Of a stretch of DNA of 57,465 bases, positions 25,650 to 34,744 are shown one piece after another; the stretch's first letter is position 1, and every line of letters begins with the position of its first letter. Source of the stretch: Acidobacteriota bacterium (lineage in GTDB: Bacteria; Acidobacteriota; Terriglobia; UBA7540); the NCBI GenBank assembly GCA_021787735.1, contig JAJYLL010000017.1:1-57465 (forward strand). The letters are read 5' to 3'. Under the pieces are notes generated by a model. That model saw only the letters and a program-made list of their open reading frames with translations. It was not told the DNA's origin and made no database searches. The translations under genes and the position numbers were made by a program.

Positions 25650-26063
25650 GTGCCACGACGGATTTGCCAACGTCATCGAGGAGACCAGCCTTGCAGCTGC
25701 GCCATGGGCAATCTCTACCGTTTTGTCGAACCCCTCGTCCTGCTGCTTCTCAAGAAGAAAGGCCGGTCTTACGGCTACGACTTGGCGGCCGACTTACAGG
25801 AATACGCGCTTACCGATGCGGCAATTGAAAGGGGTGCACTGTACCGGACGCTTCGGCAATTGGAGATTAACCGAAACGTCAAATCCGAGTGGGAGACCGA
25901 CCAGGGGGGGCCGGCTCGCCGGGTCTATAGGCTCACACGGAGGGGCGAGCAGCACCTGGAAGAGTGGGCGACCGTGTTGGAACACGTTTCGAAGTCCATG
26001 GCTCGTTTTGTGAAGCAGACGAGAAAATCCTTGCGCCACGGTGCGAGGGGTGCAAGAGCCTAA
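25650..26063 (+). CDS. PadR-family transcriptional regulator with Cys-rich N-terminus
   Basis: 137 residues from GTG 25650, with GGGAGG 7 nt upstream. The PadR winged helix is clear: LYRFVEPLVLLLLKKKGRSYGYDLAADLQEY, then GALYRTLRQLEINRNVKSEWE and GPARRVYRLTRRGEQHLEEW. A short C-terminal helix would give the usual dimer. Ahead of the domain is a small segment CQRHRGDQPCSCAMGN with three cysteines and a histidine, suggesting a metal or redox sensor. It converges on the VKOR-DsbA-rhodanese gene 40 bp away, so control of that redox gene is possible but unproven. Confidence 0.8.
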   Translation: MPRRICQRHRGDQPCSCAMGNLYRFVEPLVLLLLKKKGRSYGYDLAADLQEYALTDAAIERGALYRTLRQLEINRNVKSEWETDQGGPARRVYRLTRRGEQHLEEWATVLEHVSKSMARFVKQTRKSLRHGARGARA

Positions 26064-26102
26064 CTGTGAAGGAGCGGCACAGCTAACACGCCCCACGTCC
26101 GT

Positions 26103-27785
26103 TTACCGAGTAGCTTCGAGTCCGGATTTTTCCCACCCACTGAGCCCATCCTGATACACTTTGACTTTACTGAAGGGATAACCGTGTTGCAGCAGGATTC
26201 GTGCCGCAGCCCGACTGAAGGCGCAGACGTCGCCGGATGTTCGCCCACTTTCATATAAAACGATTGTGCGGCCTTTGGGGAGTGTGCTCCATTGGTGTGC
26301 CATCTTGCCTGCCGGGATATTTACCGCCCCGGGAATTCGGCCCTGCGCGTACTCCAACGGTGATCGCACGTCAACAAACAACGGTTTGGCCGCTTGCGCA
26401 AGAAGTTGTCGTAGTTGAGCGGTGTTAATCAACGCAGGTTGTTGTTCGGCGGCCTCCGCTTCGCTGCATCCCGGCCCGCCAACCGAGAAGGCAGATAGCC
26501 CTATGCCCGGAGCCGATCCGAATGAGCCTAACTTAGAGGGGGTAGTTTCGGCGCTGACCTTGGCAAGCGCTGTTTTCCGTGCAACGGCTCCACTTCGGAT
26601 AGCGCCCTTTGCCTGGTTCGGCGAAGACAATATGGACGCCACAGGGGACGATGGCGCCGAAGGAGCTGAGGATAACTCCATTCTGTGAGCAGCCAGTTCC
26701 TGGTCGATGATTCGTGAAAAATCCTGTACATCCAAAGCTCCCACTACTGCGTGATGTCCAATGAAAAAGGTGGGAGTAGCATTCACTCCCAGCGCCTTGC
26801 CATCCTTAAGATCTTGCCGAACTCTTGCTGCCACGGCCCCGCTTTCCATACATTGGTCGAATTTGGTCTGGTCCAGACCGATGTCGGCGGCGTCGCGATG
26901 CAGTCCTTCTTCGGTCAGGTCGGTTTGCCGGGCATAAATCTCGTCCACGGCTTCCCAAAACCTTCCCTGTTCAGCGGCGCACTCCGATGCCTCGGCCGCA
27001 CGCAAAGCCAAGGGGTGGATGCGGGTCAAAGGAAACTGCCGGAATACGAAACGAATCTCTTTTGCATACTCCGCACGAAGCTGGCGCATGACCTTTTCTT
27101 CCGGTCTGCACACCGGGCACTCGAAATCTCCAAACTCCACCACGGTCACGACGGCGTTCGGATTGCCCGCGGCATGGCTATCAGGCCTGACCAACCTTGT
27201 TGCTAACGCTAGAGTGGGAGCCTTTGGCGCGAGAGGCCGTTCGCCGTGCCGGGCAAGTTCGTAGAAGGTCGGGATCCCGATGAGCAATGCGGCCAGTCCC
27301 GTGGCGAAGAAACTGCGCATCTGGGCCAGTCGCCCTGGTGCATTGGCTTCCGGCCCAGGTCGCAACACGTCGTAAAAAGACAAACCGCAGAGGACCGCCA
27401 TGATCACACCAGAGGTCACGCACCACGCACAGTAGGCGTGAATCACGAATCCCTGCAGGTAATCGAGATAGGCGGAGAACACGAGTCCAAACGCGGTGCC
27501 ACACGCCAAGGCGTAACGTGTCAGGCGGGCGAGCGCGGTGGAGACGAGTGGTTCGGCAACAATGAGAAGGATGATCAGCACGTATCCGGCAACGCCAAAT
27601 ACGGGCATCGGCAAACCTCGCGGGTATGCGTAAGCACTTGCCCGGACTGCGTCACAGCCCCCACCGATGCAGACCATCGGCCGGGACGGTGAGATGTAGG
27701 TCCAAAGAAGATAAAGAGCATCAAAAAGCCCGAGTAAAGAGAGGGCCAGGGAGATTGTCTTCCGCATCACCTCACCTACTTTCAT
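26103..27785 (-). CDS. Fusion protein: VKOR, DsbA-like thioredoxin and rhodanese domains
   Basis: 560 residues. Residues 1-185: vitamin K epoxide reductase domain with membrane helices, loop cysteines CIGGGC and the quinone-reducing CxxC in YCAWCVTSG. Residues about 200-380: DsbA/DsbG-type thioredoxin fold with active site FECPVC and cis-Pro loop ATPTFFIG. A Ser/Ala-rich linker follows. Residues about 455-560: rhodanese fold (FVDVRSPLEYAQGRIPGAVNIP, YQDGLSGWEKSGL). VKOR re-oxidises a Dsb oxidase through quinone, so the first two domains form a self-contained disulfide-making machine in the periplasm. The usual rhodanese CxxGxR loop reads LYESGRTSGDVCAFSRAA, with no Cys at the standard position. 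Confidence 0.88.
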   Translation of the reverse strand: MKVGEVMRKTISLALSLLGLFDALYLLWTYISPSRPMVCIGGGCDAVRASAYAYPRGLPMPVFGVAGYVLIILLIVAEPLVSTALARLTRYALACGTAFGLVFSAYLDYLQGFVIHAYCAWCVTSGVIMAVLCGLSFYDVLRPGPEANAPGRLAQMRSFFATGLAALLIGIPTFYELARHGERPLAPKAPTLALATRLVRPDSHAAGNPNAVVTVVEFGDFECPVCRPEEKVMRQLRAEYAKEIRFVFRQFPLTRIHPLALRAAEASECAAEQGRFWEAVDEIYARQTDLTEEGLHRDAADIGLDQTKFDQCMESGAVAARVRQDLKDGKALGVNATPTFFIGHHAVVGALDVQDFSRIIDQELAAHRMELSSAPSAPSSPVASILSSPNQAKGAIRSGAVARKTALAKVSAETTPSKLGSFGSAPGIGLSAFSVGGPGCSEAEAAEQQPALINTAQLRQLLAQAAKPLFVDVRSPLEYAQGRIPGAVNIPAGKMAHQWSTLPKGRTIVLYESGRTSGDVCAFSRAAARILLQHGYPFSKVKVYQDGLSGWEKSGLEATR

Positions 27786-27847
27786 GCATCCTTAAGACAT
27801 CTGAGCGGATTCCTGACTAACAGCGCAAAGCATGAGATATGATCTCT

Positions 27848-27866
27848 TAGATGTAAAGTACATCTA
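27848..27866. promoter_or_regulatory. Palindrome upstream of the VKOR-DsbA-rhodanese gene
   Basis: TAGATGTA (27848-27855), spacer AAG, TACATCTA (27859-27866): an 8-bp perfect inverted repeat about 65 bp before the start of the divergently read fusion gene. Likely a repressor operator; the half-site order TGTA-TACA is opposite to the classic BlaI/CopY TACA-TGTA. The rest of 27.8-28.5 kb holds nothing I can support. Confidence 0.4.
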
Positions 27867-28512
27867 GTCAGCCATGTATGCTAACTTTTTGCCAAGAAAA
27901 ATGCAAACGACCTTCCGTAACTACGTTCAGCAATGGGAAGTGCATCCTTGCGCCCACGATATTGGCGACGCGCACAGACCTGTGATGTCCGTCCCAATGT
28001 TCCTGCCTGGAAGGAGATCGACTTTGTGCGCTTGCGGACTGGCCGGGGAACTGCATCAAGACCCCAAGATTTAGGCGTTGGCTTTGCAGGGGGGGCAAAT
28101 AGCACTGACGCTGTAGAAGAACGGCGTGATTCTTACAGCAGTAGCCCGTCTAGCAGTCCCCATCTGGGGTGTCACCTGGAGCTACCGACATGCTTGTCCT
28201 TTTCTCTGATGGAGACGCGCGCGGAGGCCTAACGTGCACGCGAGTGGGCAAAACGCCGTGCGCAAGATGAGCAGCGTCCAGACCGACATGCTGATGATGG
28301 AGCATACGCCCGTACTGCGCACCTTTGGACTTGGTCGGAACCGGCCGGATCGATCCAGCTTAACCCGGATCGGGGCACACGCCGCAGACCCCTCGGCTTC
28401 CTTCCTGCCCCCAGTGCAGGTTCCCTGAGGCAGAGTGAGAGTGCGCTGCGCTTCAGCGTGAGCGGCGACCGCAGGCAAATGCAACGCGTTTGATTCCAGG
28501 CTGGAGTGGTGG

Positions 28513-28586
28513 TGGGCCCAGCAGGACTTGAACCTGCGACCAACGGATTATGAGTCCGCCGCTCTGACCAACTGAGCTATGGGCCC
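28513..28586 (-). tRNA. tRNA with anticodon CAT, probably tRNA-Ile2
   Basis: Minus strand: acceptor GGGCCCA pairs with TGGGCCC, D-arm AGCTCAGTTGGTCAGAGC, anticodon loop CTCATAA, T-arm GCAGGTTCAAGTCCTGC, discriminator A and an encoded CCA (28512-28510). Anticodon CAT can be elongator Met or lysidine-modified Ile. The TTGGTCGC...GGTTCAAGTCC region resembles E. coli tRNA-Ile2 more than tRNA-Met. The region to its right (28.6-29.06 kb) shows no supported feature. Confidence 0.93.
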
Positions 28587-29062
28587 GGATATTGGGTTGC
28601 ACCAAAAGCGGAGTCTTCGCGCAGACTCGAGTTTTGACGACTGCGCGCTCCCTTGCGGCATTGTGCAAAGTCAGAAGCCCGCTTTCTGCGATCTGCAAAG
28701 CTCCGGGGATGCCTTGCAGAGTACTCGGTTAAACAGAAAGCAGATTTCTTGTTGGCCGGCTCATGACAGGCTTTATTCGGCAAACGGCTAATCAAAAGGA
28801 ACCGGTTACGGCCGCCGTCATGTTAGCTGAATCGATCTACGTGCGTTCAATCCGGCCACGCTTTTCAAGGCAAACGCTCCATTACTAATCTACCCGCTAA
28901 CGCCTGCTGCAGGCAATGTTACCGGAAATTCAGGATGCCCGCTCTTCAAATGGCTGGGTGAAACCACGCAAATGAATATGCGAAAACTCTACCCGCAAGT
29001 GAAGCTGTCGAGCCTATGCCCAGCCATATCAGAATCTGCCTCGATTGGGGCTTCTGCCGCGG

Positions 29063-30550
29063 TTACTGAAGGCTGTCCAGATAGCTCCTCAACGCCTTGA
29101 CTTCGTCGGGAGTAAACGTAAATTGCGGCATCCCGCCGGCGGTCATCTTGGGCAAGGGGTGTTTGAATAAGTCTTCCATCTGCTCAGCTGAAAACGTTTT
29201 CCCTATCCCAATCAGCTTGGGAGCAATAGGTGTTCCAGAGGCGCCTTCTCCGTGACATGCGTAACAAGCGTGCGATTGGAAAATTCCCTTGCCTTGCGCT
29301 ACCAGTGGGCTGGGCGGCACTGTGGATCCAGCGTTCTGACCGGTCTGCAAGCTGCCGGCCATCTGTGGTTTAAAAGCCTGCTTCATGTACTGGACTTCCA
29401 TCTGATGCTGTTGGGCCAACTGGGTCGCAACGTCCTTGTCATGGGAATCCTGATAGTAGCTGTATGCACCCATGCTGACCAGTGCGATGAAGATAACTGA
29501 GAACACGCCGACGGCAACAGGGCGTCGCCAGGGTCTTCGTTCCAGCCGACGGTCGATGAAGGGAAGGCCTACGAAGAGAAAGACCACAATGGAAGGAATG
29601 ACCAGTATCCGGAGAGTTTCAAGCTGGCCATGCCAGATCTTCAGCCACTCGAACAGAGGACGATAATACCATTCCGGACGCGGCAGAAAATGCGTGGCCG
29701 CGGGGTTCGCCAACGGCCCAAGCGCAGCTGGGGCGAAATGGGCCGCAAATCCCAAGGCGATAATCAGCAGCAGAGCAAATCCGAGGTCCATGAGCAACTG
29801 GCGCGGATAAAAGCTTTCTGTTCGCTGACGAGGGTTGACGGGGCTTTCATCGATCGGCCCCGCAGCCCCGGCCTTGCGAAAAAGATAAATGTGGATCGCC
29901 ACGAAGAGAAAAATCAGTGCCGGGATGTAAAAGACGTGCATCACGAAGAACCGAGAGAGCGTCAATGTGCCGATCTGAGTTCCGCCCCGCACCAGCCTCT
30001 CCACGAAACCGCCGACCAGGGGGAACTCGCTCGCAACGCTTGTGCCCACCGCGGTTGCAAAATACGCTTTTTGGTCCCAGGGAAGCAGGTAGCCGGTGAA
30101 CGCCATGCCCATGACAAGCGCGAACAAAACCGTACCGGAAATCCACAGCAACTCTCGCCTTCCTTTGTAAGAACCGTAAAGGAAGGTTTGACTTAAATGC
30201 ATCAATACGATAATGACCATCGCGCTGGCCCCATAGACATGAAGGCTGCGCAGGAACGAACCGGCAGCAACAACCTTGGTGATGTAAGCAACGGTGACGT
30301 GAGCGTGGTCTACGGAGGGAACATAATAGAGCGCCAGGAAGATCCCGGTTATGAATTGAGATATAAAGATGAAAAGCAGACCGGACCCAAAAATGTAGGC
30401 GTATCGGGCGCCGCCTGGGATAGGTTCATCCAGCGCTTCATGCAACAGTTTGTTCAGGCCTGTGCGCCTGTCAAACCAACGGAATATCCGGCCGGGTTTG
30501 CGATTGCGCGGCCCTTGAGGTACGTCTCGTGATGTCGGTTGGGTTGGCAT
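29063..30550 (-). CDS. Cytochrome b (bc/b6f type) with fused C-terminal cytochrome c domain
   Basis: 495 residues. Quinol-oxidising cytochrome b of a bc-type complex in the inner membrane. Heme ligand His pairs lie in RSLHVYGASAMVIIVLMH and MHVFYIPALIFLFVAIH; the Qo-site PEWY motif is in LPRPEWYYRPLF. The N-terminal b6-like part and subunit-IV-like part are one chain, with about eight hydrophobic helices. After residue 400 comes a single heme c domain (HACYACHGEG, heme motif CYACH, Met ligand likely near GGMPQF). So electrons can pass from heme b/Rieske to a tethered heme c. The Rieske gene is 12 bp upstream. Confidence 0.9.
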   Translation of the reverse strand: MPTQPTSRDVPQGPRNRKPGRIFRWFDRRTGLNKLLHEALDEPIPGGARYAYIFGSGLLFIFISQFITGIFLALYYVPSVDHAHVTVAYITKVVAAGSFLRSLHVYGASAMVIIVLMHLSQTFLYGSYKGRRELLWISGTVLFALVMGMAFTGYLLPWDQKAYFATAVGTSVASEFPLVGGFVERLVRGGTQIGTLTLSRFFVMHVFYIPALIFLFVAIHIYLFRKAGAAGPIDESPVNPRQRTESFYPRQLLMDLGFALLLIIALGFAAHFAPAALGPLANPAATHFLPRPEWYYRPLFEWLKIWHGQLETLRILVIPSIVVFLFVGLPFIDRRLERRPWRRPVAVGVFSVIFIALVSMGAYSYYQDSHDKDVATQLAQQHQMEVQYMKQAFKPQMAGSLQTGQNAGSTVPPSPLVAQGKGIFQSHACYACHGEGASGTPIAPKLIGIGKTFSAEQMEDLFKHPLPKMTAGGMPQFTFTPDEVKALRSYLDSLQ

Positions 30551-30562
30551 AAGACAATCCTT

Positions 30563-31156
30563 TTATCCCACTTCCTTTTTGAATGGTAAGAGTGCCTGGT
30601 AATACTCGTAACGCACCATCAGTTCTTCGTTCTCCACCTTGGCCGGCAGTGTGTCCATGCCACGTAACGCAGGTCCCTGAATAAGCGAACCGTCGGCAGC
30701 AAACTGGCTGCCATGGCAAGGGCACATAAACTTGCCCTCGTCCGGACTCCAGGGGACTTCGCACCCCAGGTGTGGGCACACAGCAGAAAGCACTTCGGTA
30801 TCGTCAACCGCACCTTTCCGTTTCCCTTTAGTGACATACACCGGCTTTTGTGAGACAGCCTCCCTCCATCCGTCTAGCTGTTCGATCTTGACAATCTGCC
30901 TGTCAGGTGCCGAAAGGGATGCGTATTTGCTGTCACTGCCAAGGTTTGACCACGAAACAGAGGTTGTTTTGGCAAAAACAGGGTAGAGTACGTAGCGCAC
31001 CAGCGGAACGGCGAGCAGTGCTCCCATGGCTGCCGTCCCAATTGCGACCAGCCACAAGAAGAAAGACCTTCGGGTTACGATGGTTCGGTCGCCGGGCTCA
31101 GCTTGAGAAGCAGGCCCAGTCGGTTCGATGTTTCTTGTTTCTGAGTTGGTTTCCAT
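30563..31156 (-). CDS. Rieske iron-sulfur protein of the bc-type complex
   Basis: 197 residues. An N-terminal membrane anchor follows a twin-arginine-like TRRSFFLWLVAIGTAAMG. The [2Fe-2S] cluster is bound by CPHLGC and CPCHGSQF. Accepts an electron from quinol at the Qo site of the cytochrome b encoded 12 bp downstream, and hands it to heme c. The two genes form the core of the complex; a cytochrome c gene lies about 700 bp upstream on the same strand. Confidence 0.94.
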   Translation of the reverse strand: METNSETRNIEPTGPASQAEPGDRTIVTRRSFFLWLVAIGTAAMGALLAVPLVRYVLYPVFAKTTSVSWSNLGSDSKYASLSAPDRQIVKIEQLDGWREAVSQKPVYVTKGKRKGAVDDTEVLSAVCPHLGCEVPWSPDEGKFMCPCHGSQFAADGSLIQGPALRGMDTLPAKVENEELMVRYEYYQALLPFKKEVG

Positions 31157-31320
31157 CCTTTGACTCCATAATTGCGATCGAAATGAATGCCTGGCTTTTT
31201 TGGAAAATTCGGGGCAATGGGTGGTCTGGCCAGATTGTGTGGGGTCAAGCGCTTGGGTCCCGACCCTTAATCATCCAGACTTTCAAAACGATGGGTTACA
31301 CTGCAGGCCATTGTCCCACG

Positions 31321-31581
31321 TTAGACGTAGCGGGTGGGACCAATAGTCTTAAGAAGGACCTGCACGACGTCTACAAATCCCCCGCCCTTTCCAGAAATGA
31401 ATCCAGCGAACCGTCCGATAAACCAGAAGAATTTCAAACGAAAGGGCAACAGCCCCAAAAAGACTAGCAGATTTAAAACAACCCTCACGCCCAGGTCGGA
31501 CGCTTCCCAAGCAACTGCATAAGAAATGACACTGTGCGATGCGAGCCCGGGTAAACTCTCACCGTAATCACTACAAGCCAT
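31321..31581 (-). CDS. Possible small membrane protein between cytochrome c and Rieske genes
   Basis: About 86 residues from ATG 31581, with GAGG 8 nt upstream. One or two hydrophobic stretches (VVLNLLVFLGLLPF, FFWFIGRFAGFI). It lies in the same orientation as the bc-complex genes, in a 720-bp gap otherwise without supported genes. No family recognised; it may be a chance frame. Confidence 0.3.
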   Translation of the reverse strand: MACSDYGESLPGLASHSVISYAVAWEASDLGVRVVLNLLVFLGLLPFRLKFFWFIGRFAGFISGKGGGFVDVVQVLLKTIGPTRYV

Positions 31582-31877
31582 TTCAAAACCCTCAGTAGCC
31601 TGATGAAACGAGAGCCGTTGGCATGACCATTCCGTCTCCAGGATAAACAGGTGGAAGGTCTTTGTTGAAAACAAAGGGCTTAACCGGCCTGATAGGTACC
31701 CCGTCTCCGATTGCTCGGGTTTGATCCCTTAGTTCAACAAGTTCCATGGGGTTTTGAAATGGCTTCTAAAAATCCTTTATGAAACGTTACCTCGCCTGAC
31801 CATTCACGGTCATCTTAAGGCGTTTCGTAATACCGTTTCTACTTGGGTTCGATTGTCCCGTCGATCTTCCCGCACTG

Positions 31878-32258
31878 TTAGAGCGTCTTCAGATAATCGA
31901 TCAAATTGCTCATGTCCTTGGCCGACAGTTTTCCGCCGAACGGCGGCATCGGCATCGGTTTCCCCTGTGCGTTCCCCTTCTCGATTTGCTCCCGGACGTT
32001 CGCCACCGTCGCCGGTTTGTGCGAGTAAGGAAGCTCCTTGTTCTTCAACACTCCCTTCAGCCCCGGCCCGATCTTGTTCTTCGTCTGGTTCGCATAGTGG
32101 CACATCGTGCAGTTTTCTTCGAACAGCTTCTGGCCCGCTTTCGCTGAAGGCGACAGCACGGTCTTCTCCTTCGCCCAACCGGTCATCGGCACCGCCATCG
32201 CCAGCCCCAGCGCCACCACCATCATCCATTTAATGCCGTTCCATGAACTTCCTTTCAT
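31878..32258 (-). CDS. Secreted monoheme cytochrome c
   Basis: 126 residues, ATG at 32258 with AGGAGG 4-5 nt upstream. Signal peptide (KWMMVVALGLAMAVPMTGWA) then a class I cytochrome c: heme motif CTMCH, the NKIGPGLKGVL segment and a Met ligand likely in GKPMPMPPFGG. The C-terminal helix LSAKDMSNLIDYLKTL is typical. It probably shuttles electrons for the bc-type complex encoded downstream on the same strand. The 375-bp stretch upstream holds a CCGGC-rich hairpin and a TAGAAT box (near 32377) but no gene. Confidence 0.9.
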   Translation of the reverse strand: MKGSSWNGIKWMMVVALGLAMAVPMTGWAKEKTVLSPSAKAGQKLFEENCTMCHYANQTKNKIGPGLKGVLKNKELPYSHKPATVANVREQIEKGNAQGKPMPMPPFGGKLSAKDMSNLIDYLKTL

Positions 32259-32633
32259 CTTGCCTCCTAAGGGTCACGCCCCAACTTCTTTCACATCTTC
32301 CGCTCCTGCCGTACACAGCCGCTTCCCAAGTTCTTCCCCGGCCTTCGCCGGCGGGCTCGTCACTTCACTAAATATTCTACCATTTCCGAAGGGTTGGGTG
32401 AGCCTTGCCGACGTTGGAGTCAAACGGATAGGGTCGTTGTCTGGTGTACGCGGACGCAAATGCCTCGCCCCCCAACGTCGGGCGCCAGAGTTCGCAACCG
32501 AGGCCGAGGCAGACTAACGTGCAACTCGCACTACTCCGTCGTAAACAACGCGAACGGACCCGCGGCGTCGAGAGACGTCGGTTGAGCCACTGCAAAAAGT
32601 AAAGATGCTCCTGCGAAATGTCGGGGCGATCGA

Positions 32634-34463
32634 TCACTCACCGGGGCGGGAGCGGCGGGGGCGCTTGTTGGCTTCCAGGACCTTCTTGCGGACGCGGATC
32701 GACTGCGGAGTGACCTCGACGTATTCGTCCTCAGCAATAAATTCCATCGCCTGCTCAAGCGAAATCGGTTTGACAGGAACCAGGCGTATGGCCTCATCGG
32801 CGGTTGAAGCGCGCATGTTGGTCTGCTTCTTCTCTTTGACGGCGTTCACGTCCATGTCGTCCCACCGCGCATTTTCACCGATGACCATGCCTTCATAGAC
32901 ATTGATCCCGGGTCCCACAAAAAGTTCTCCGCGCTCCTGCAGGTTGTAAAGCGCATATGCCGTCGTGCGTCCCGGTCGGTCAGCAATCAACGACCCGGTA
33001 AGGCGGCTCGGTATGTCACCCTGCCAGTCGCTGTAACCATCAAACAGAGTGTTTGCTACCGCCGTTCCCCGCGTATCCCGCAGCATTTCACCTCGCAGCC
33101 CAATCAGCCCGCGCGAGGGAATCACAAACTCCAGGCGGACGCGGCCCCCCGTAGTTCCATGTCCCACCATTTTGGTGTTTACGCCCTTGCGGGTACCGAC
33201 TTTTTGCATCAGAACGCCAACGAATTCCGCGGGGCAGTCGATGATGAGGAGTTCCATCGGTTCCTGCAACTTGCCGTTCACCTCGCGAGTGACAATTTCG
33301 GGCTTGCCCACCGCCAGTTCGTAGCCTTCGCGGCGCATCGTCTCAATCAGAATAGCAAGCTGCAGTTCACCGCGTCCGAGGACCTTGAAGGAGTCAGTGT
33401 TTCCGCCATCTTCAACGCGCAGCGCCACGTTGGTCAGCAGCTCTTTGTCGAGCCTCTCGCGCACGTGGCGTGAGGTCACGTACGCGCCTTCGCGGCCTGA
33501 AAAGGGAGAGGTGTTGACAGTGAAGACCATCGAAATAGTCGGTTCATCCACCGGCACATGGACCAGCGCCCGCGGGGTCTCAGCGCTAGTCACCGTTTCG
33601 CCGATCGTAATGCCTTCCACGCCTGCAATGGCAACAATCTCGCCCGTCTCCGCGTGATCTGTGTCAATGCGATTGAGACCCTCGAAACTGTAAAGCTTGG
33701 TGATGCGGGTTGTCTCCGTGGTGCCATTCAGTTTGACGATGGCAACTTCATCGCCGCGATTGAGCGCGCCTGAAAAGATGCGCCCGATCGCCAGCCGTCC
33801 GTGATAGTCACTGTAGTCAAGGTTGACTACCAGCAGTTGAAGCACGTCCGCCGGATCCCCTCCCGGAGGGGGAATGTGTTTCAGGATGGCTTCAAAAAGC
33901 GGCTTCAGATTTTCCGACGGATCATCAAGCGAAGTTTTGGCAACGCCGTCCCGTGCATTCGCATAAAGGATGGGGAATTCAAGCTGCTGCTCGGTGGCAT
34001 CGAGATCGATGAAGAGATCGTAGATTTCATTGATGACTTCCTGGGGCCGCGCGTCTGAGCGATCGATTTTATTGATGACCACAATGGGAGGCAACCCGGC
34101 CTCGAGCGCTTTGCGAAGCACGTAGCGTGTTTGCGGCAACGGCCCCTCACTCGAATCAACCAGCAGCAGCACACCGTCAACAAGCTTCAGGGCGCGCTCG
34201 ACCTCTCCGCCGAAATCGCTATGGCCCGGCGTGTCCACGATGTTGATTTTAACGTCGCCATAAAAGACGGCGGTGTTCTTGGCCAGGATCGTGATGCCGC
34301 GCTCGCGCTCCAGCTCGTTGGAGTCCATCACGCGCTCCACCACTTCCTGATTGGCTTTGAAAATACCGCTCTGCCGGAGCATGCCGTCAACCAGCGTGGT
34401 CTTGCCGTGATCAACGTGCGCGATGATGGCGATGTTGCGAATGGATTGCTTCATAGATTTCAT
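32634..34463 (-). CDS. typA: Translational GTPase TypA/BipA
   Basis: About 609 residues from ATG 34463; the next ATG at 34454 is equally possible, and the upstream GTP-less extension to 34514 is unlikely. A ribosome-binding GTPase of the EF-G/LepA class, involved in 50S assembly and stress adaptation. G-motifs: [15 protein letters not shown] (P-loop), [24 protein letters not shown]. The BipA-specific C-terminal domain ends with [28 protein letters not shown] box ends 8 nt before the ATG and there is no ribosome site, so the mRNA may be leaderless. Confidence 0.95.
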   Translation of the reverse strand: MKSMKQSIRNIAIIAHVDHGKTTLVDGMLRQSGIFKANQEVVERVMDSNELERERGITILAKNTAVFYGDVKINIVDTPGHSDFGGEVERALKLVDGVLLLVDSSEGPLPQTRYVLRKALEAGLPPIVVINKIDRSDARPQEVINEIYDLFIDLDATEQQLEFPILYANARDGVAKTSLDDPSENLKPLFEAILKHIPPPGGDPADVLQLLVVNLDYSDYHGRLAIGRIFSGALNRGDEVAIVKLNGTTETTRITKLYSFEGLNRIDTDHAETGEIVAIAGVEGITIGETVTSAETPRALVHVPVDEPTISMVFTVNTSPFSGREGAYVTSRHVRERLDKELLTNVALRVEDGGNTDSFKVLGRGELQLAILIETMRREGYELAVGKPEIVTREVNGKLQEPMELLIIDCPAEFVGVLMQKVGTRKGVNTKMVGHGTTGGRVRLEFVIPSRGLIGLRGEMLRDTRGTAVANTLFDGYSDWQGDIPSRLTGSLIADRPGRTTAYALYNLQERGELFVGPGINVYEGMVIGENARWDDMDVNAVKEKKQTNMRASTADEAIRLVPVKPISLEQAMEFIAEDEYVEVTPQSIRVRKKVLEANKRPRRSRPGE

Positions 34464-34744
34464 ATCCGGAAATTGTACACACCTGCATGCCGCAAACCGG
34501 GCCCTCCCCGGCAATCAAAGCTGGCCGCTGGATGTGTTGGAGCAGAAAGCTGAAAAGTTTGGTGAAGCAGCGATCTCAGGCCACAGACCGTTCAACTCTC
34601 AGACAGGCAATAGCTCGCTTGCAGTCCTCCTCCAAGGGGTGAAACGCTGTTCCAACTCCACTCTACTATGTTAATGCATAAAGGCCCTTCCGGAAAGCCG
34701 CGGTGCGACCTGCATGGGCATGGACTGCAACTCCAAGGCACTCT

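Noticed and set aside
27848..27866. BlaI/CopY operator
   Set aside because: Half-site order is TGTA-TACA, the reverse of the known TACA-TGTA operators, and no BlaI or CopY gene is nearby.
27867..28510. Several 60-100 codon frames next to the tRNA, possibly an integrated island
   Set aside because: No integrase, no direct repeat of the tRNA end seen, and no protein-like composition in any frame.
28513..28586. Elongator tRNA-Met for the CAT anticodon
   Set aside because: T-arm and variable-loop sequence resemble tRNA-Ile2 more; not fully excluded, tilS-dependent identity needs a classifier.
32259..32633. Riboswitch before the cytochrome c gene
   Set aside because: GC-rich hairpins occur, but I could match no known riboswitch core.
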